Part shown: positions 61,690 through 64,000 of the stretch, in pieces
Numbering within the stretch: the first letter of the stretch is position 1
Layout: each line of letters opens with the position of its first letter
Assembly (NCBI RefSeq): GCF_008630535.1
Contig: NZ_VWPH01000020.1
Location: 1 to 64,000, forward strand
Direction: 5' to 3'
Length of the DNA: 64,000 nt
From: Saccharopolyspora hirsuta
Lineage (GTDB): Bacteria > Actinomycetota > Actinomycetes > Mycobacteriales > Pseudonocardiaceae
Translations under genes and position numbers: made by a program
Notes under the pieces: generated by a model
Database searches by the model: none
The model's input: only the letters and a program-made list of their open reading frames with translations
Told to the model about the DNA's origin: nothing

Positions 61690-62543
61690 AAGAAGCCCGC
61701 GTGGGCCTGCAGGAACCGGTCGTCCTCGGCACGGCCCCGGCCCCTGCGGCGCTGCTCCTCGTCGGCGGCGATCTGCGCACCCAGCTGCTCGCTGATCCGG
61801 GCCGCCGCCCGCACCAGCACCGGCAGGTGCTCGGCGTGGATGGTGTCGAGGTCCACGTCGCGGGCCGAGCACGACATGCTCAGCGAGGCGATGACGTGCC
61901 CGGTCGCGTCCTTGACCGGCGCGGAGAAGGACCGGACGCCGACCTCGAACTCCTGGTCCACCACGGCCCACCCGCGCTCCCGGGCGCGTTCGACGGCCTC
62001 CCGCAGGCGTTCGCGATCGGTGATCGTGTGCGCGGTCAGGGGGTGCAGTTCCACCGCGTTCAGGAACGCCTCCAGCTCCGACTCCGGGAGACCGGAGAGC
62101 AGCACCCGCCCCATCGAGGTCGCGTAGGCGGGCAGCCGGGTGCCCGTGGTGAGCGTGATGCTCATGACCTTCCGCGCCGGAACCCGCGCGAGGTACACCG
62201 CGTCCTCGCCGTCGAGCGCGGCCAGCGAGCAGGTCTGCCCGGTCTCCCGGGTGACCTCCTCCATGAACGGCTGCGCCACCTCGGTCAGGTTCAACGACGA
62301 CAGGTAGGCGTTGCCGAGCGCGAGCACGTGGGGTGTCAGCGAGAACAGCCGCCCCTCGGAGCGGACGTAGCCGAGCTCCTCCAGCGTGAGCACGATCCGG
62401 CGCACGGTCGGCCGGCTCAGCCCGGTGGCGGCGCTCAGGTCCGCCAGGCTGAGCCGCGGGCTGTTGTGCGAGAACGCGAGGATCACCGACAAGCCGCGTT
62501 CCAGCGACTGCAGGTAGTCCCGCCGCTCGGGGGGCTTGACCAC
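61674..62543 (-). CDS. IclR-family regulator of the aromatic hydroxylase operon
   Basis: A 289-aa regulator. The N-terminal HTH (QSLERGLSVILAFSHNSPR, then AATGLSRPTVRRIVLTLEEL near 37-56) and an IclR effector domain of the PcaR/PobR kind (PAYATSMGRVLLSGLPESEL near 145; GWAVVDQEFEVGVRSFSAPV near 193) are complete. The C-terminal ~25 residues are Arg-rich. The GTG at 62543 follows AGGAGG. Its promoter and that of the hydroxylase operon share CCGCAT repeats with the same 20-bp spacing, so it very likely controls both. Confidence 0.9.
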   Translation of the reverse strand: MVKPPERRDYLQSLERGLSVILAFSHNSPRLSLADLSAATGLSRPTVRRIVLTLEELGYVRSEGRLFSLTPHVLALGNAYLSSLNLTEVAQPFMEEVTRETGQTCSLAALDGEDAVYLARVPARKVMSITLTTGTRLPAYATSMGRVLLSGLPESELEAFLNAVELHPLTAHTITDRERLREAVERARERGWAVVDQEFEVGVRSFSAPVKDATGHVIASLSMSCSARDVDLDTIHAEHLPVLVRAAARISEQLGAQIAADEEQRRRGRGRAEDDRFLQAHAGFFHAPR

Positions 62544-62557
62544 GCCACCTCCTCCTG

Positions 62558-62590
62558 CCGCATTGCGACCAGATCTGCCGCATATCGTAC
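62558..62590 (-). promoter_or_regulatory. IclR autoregulatory operator (two CCGCAT repeats 20 bp apart)
   Basis: CCGCATTGCGA (from 62558) and CCGCATATCGT (from 62578) are direct repeats spaced 20 bp, just upstream of the iclR ribosome site. They match the CCGCATAGCGG repeats before the hydroxylase operon (58979, 58999), which have the same spacing. Confidence 0.6.
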
Positions 62591-62732
62591 ACCCGTTCGG
62601 TACCTCGCCCGCAGACCGGACACCCACCCGCCCCCTGCCGACACCACCCGTCCGGGTGACGTTGATCAGCGGCGGCGGGTGGGGCGGCTTAGGTTGCCGG
62701 GCGGCCCAGGTGGTTGACCCGGTGGAGGACCG

Positions 62733-63932
62733 ATGCCGCAGACGACGCTGTCGAGCTTCGCCGTCGTCGTGGCCGCCACCGCGGTCGCCCCGCTGATCAC
62801 CGACCGCGTCAAGCACTGGGTCGCGATTCCCTCGGTGGTGCTGGAGATCCTGCTCGGCATCCTGATCGGCCCGCAGGTGCTCGGCTGGGCCGGTGAGGAC
62901 GACGTGATGGGCTTCATCGCCGACTTCGGCCTGGCGATGCTGATGTTCCTGGCCGGGTACGAGCTCAAGATCGACGAGGTGCGCGGCAAGCCGATGCGGC
63001 TGGCCGTCGTCGGCTGGCTGATCTCGCTGGCGCTGGGCCTGGGCTTCGGCGCGCTGGTGCACGGGTGGGCGTTCTCGTCGCTGATCATCGGCCTGGCGCT
63101 GACCACCACCGCGCTGGGCACCACGCTGCCGATGGTCCGCGACGCCGGGCTGCTGCCGACGCCGCTGGGCGCCCGGGTGCTGGCCGTGGGCGCGGCCGGT
63201 GAGTTCGGCCCGATCATCGCGGTCGCGCTGGTGGTCAACGACCAGAACCCGGCGCGCACGGTGCTGTTCCTGCTGGCGTTCGCCGTGGTGGCGGCGCGGC
63301 TGCTGTGGGCGGCGGCGAACCGCCGGTCGGGGCGGATCAGCCGGTTGGTGCGCACCACGCTGGGCACCAGCGTCCAGTTCGCGGTGCGGCTGTGCATGGT
63401 CGTCGTGGTGTTCATGCTGTGGCTCGCCGGGAGCTTGGGGCTGGACCTGCTGCTCGGCGCGTTCGTGGCGGGCCTGGTGGTGCGCCTGTTCCTGGACGCC
63501 GGTGATCCGGAGGAGGGCGCGGTGGTGGAGAGCAAGATCGAGGCGATCGGCTTCGGCCTGCTCATCCCGTTCTTCTTCGTGGTCAGCGGGATGCGCTACG
63601 ACCTGGACGCGCTGCTGGCCACGCCGAGCGCGATCGCCCTGCTGCCGCTGTTCCTGGTGCTGTTCCTGGTGATCCGCGGGCTGCCGGTGCTCGGCCTGCA
63701 CCACCGCGACCTGCCGGTCCGGCCGCGCTGGACGCTGGCGCTGCTGGCCTCGGCGGCGCTGCCGCTGGTCGTGGTGATCACCACCATCGGCACCGAGGCC
63801 GGGCTGCTGCCGACCAGCACGGCCTCGGCGATGGTCGGCGCGGGCATGCTCAGCGTGCTGATCTTCCCGCTGATCGCGCTGCGCCTGGTCCGCACCGAGG
63901 CGCCGGACCCCCGCGCTCCCGAACTCCCCTGA
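62733..63932 (+). CDS. CPA2-family cation/proton antiporter (KefB/NapA-like)
   Basis: A 399-aa membrane protein with about 12 helices. PSVVLEILLGILIGPQVLGW (near 33-52), ADFGLAMLMFLAGYELKID and GEFGPIIAVALVVND are typical of the Na+/H+ exchanger domain. It lacks the C-terminal TrkA-N regulatory domain of Kef channels, so it is a domain-only exchanger. GGAGGACCG precedes the ATG. No functional link to the neighbouring IclR gene is evident. Confidence 0.88.
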   Translation: MPQTTLSSFAVVVAATAVAPLITDRVKHWVAIPSVVLEILLGILIGPQVLGWAGEDDVMGFIADFGLAMLMFLAGYELKIDEVRGKPMRLAVVGWLISLALGLGFGALVHGWAFSSLIIGLALTTTALGTTLPMVRDAGLLPTPLGARVLAVGAAGEFGPIIAVALVVNDQNPARTVLFLLAFAVVAARLLWAAANRRSGRISRLVRTTLGTSVQFAVRLCMVVVVFMLWLAGSLGLDLLLGAFVAGLVVRLFLDAGDPEEGAVVESKIEAIGFGLLIPFFFVVSGMRYDLDALLATPSAIALLPLFLVLFLVIRGLPVLGLHHRDLPVRPRWTLALLASAALPLVVVITTIGTEAGLLPTSTASAMVGAGMLSVLIFPLIALRLVRTEAPDPRAPELP

Positions 63933-64000
63933 ACCCGCGCTTCCGGCATGCGGAACCGCACCGGTCCGGGCTGCGCCGTTCGCCCGATCGCGCGACGCTG

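Overview
The window is high-GC actinobacterial chromosome, most like a Pseudonocardiaceae genus such as Saccharopolyspora. The evidence is the strong codon bias, frequent GTG starts, ATGA/TGATG gene overlaps, an XRE/DUF397 pair, a mycothiol-type (MDMPI) family protein and the gene order. The genus is an inference, because no rRNA gene body lies inside the window. Read leftward on the minus strand, the backbone is uvrA, infC-rpmI-rplT-tsnR, pheS-pheT, argC-(ACT)-argJ-argB-argD-argF-argR-argG-argH, mpg, tyrS and then an rRNA operon leader at the left edge. As far as I recall this matches the Mycobacterium tuberculosis order. Two accessory blocks interrupt it: about 11.2-22.4 kb (between argC and pheT) and about 29.5-54.6 kb (between infC and uvrA).

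Layout: 1-517 holds an rRNA operon leader with minus-strand promoters and the tyrS terminator. 518-11119 is the arginine operon with mpg and tyrS, driven by an apparently leaderless promoter that overlaps an ARG-box-like sequence. Its argG is short and has lost the signature motifs of argininosuccinate synthase, and a CASTOR-like ACT protein sits between argC and argJ. 11202-12703 is a divergent XRE/DUF397/small-protein module. 12766-22422 carries an FAD oxidase, a GNAT, a STAND ATPase with a zinc-ribbon protein, an fmdB-amiS-fmdA amide module, and a D-amino acid dehydrogenase with a PucR regulator. 22482-28632 is the translation block, with an AUC start for infC and no ordinary start codon for tsnR.

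29465-38906 looks like catabolism of D-amino acids and N-acyl amino acids: an M20 deacylase plus MFS carrier, and an IclR-RidA pair divergent from a D-serine-dehydratase-like enzyme, an N-acyl-D-amino-acid deacylase and a GntP transporter. One TTGC-N7-GCAA palindrome occurs in both promoter regions. 38984-45285 holds a Tat-exported amidohydrolase, a lactonase behind a DasR-like site, a TetR/DUF885 pair and a GH5 glycosidase. 45460-50174 is an amino-sugar uptake operon (binding protein, two permeases, a 47-aa coupled ORF, a GH20 hexosaminidase), again behind a DasR-like site. 50258-52801 encodes a large unrecognised membrane protein with a periplasmic-binding-protein-like C-terminal domain.

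53073-64000 holds an alanine/Na+ symporter, uvrA, an MDMPI-family protein and a two-component aromatic hydroxylase operon (flavin reductase, HpaB-like oxygenase). That operon ends in a truncated maleylacetate-reductase-like domain. A convergent IclR gene and the operon promoter share direct repeats at the same 20-bp spacing. A CPA2 antiporter ends the window. The strongest leads for something undescribed are the degenerate ArgG beside a CASTOR-like protein, the isolated MacA-like domain, the 847-aa sensor-like protein and the hairpin element between pheS and pheT.
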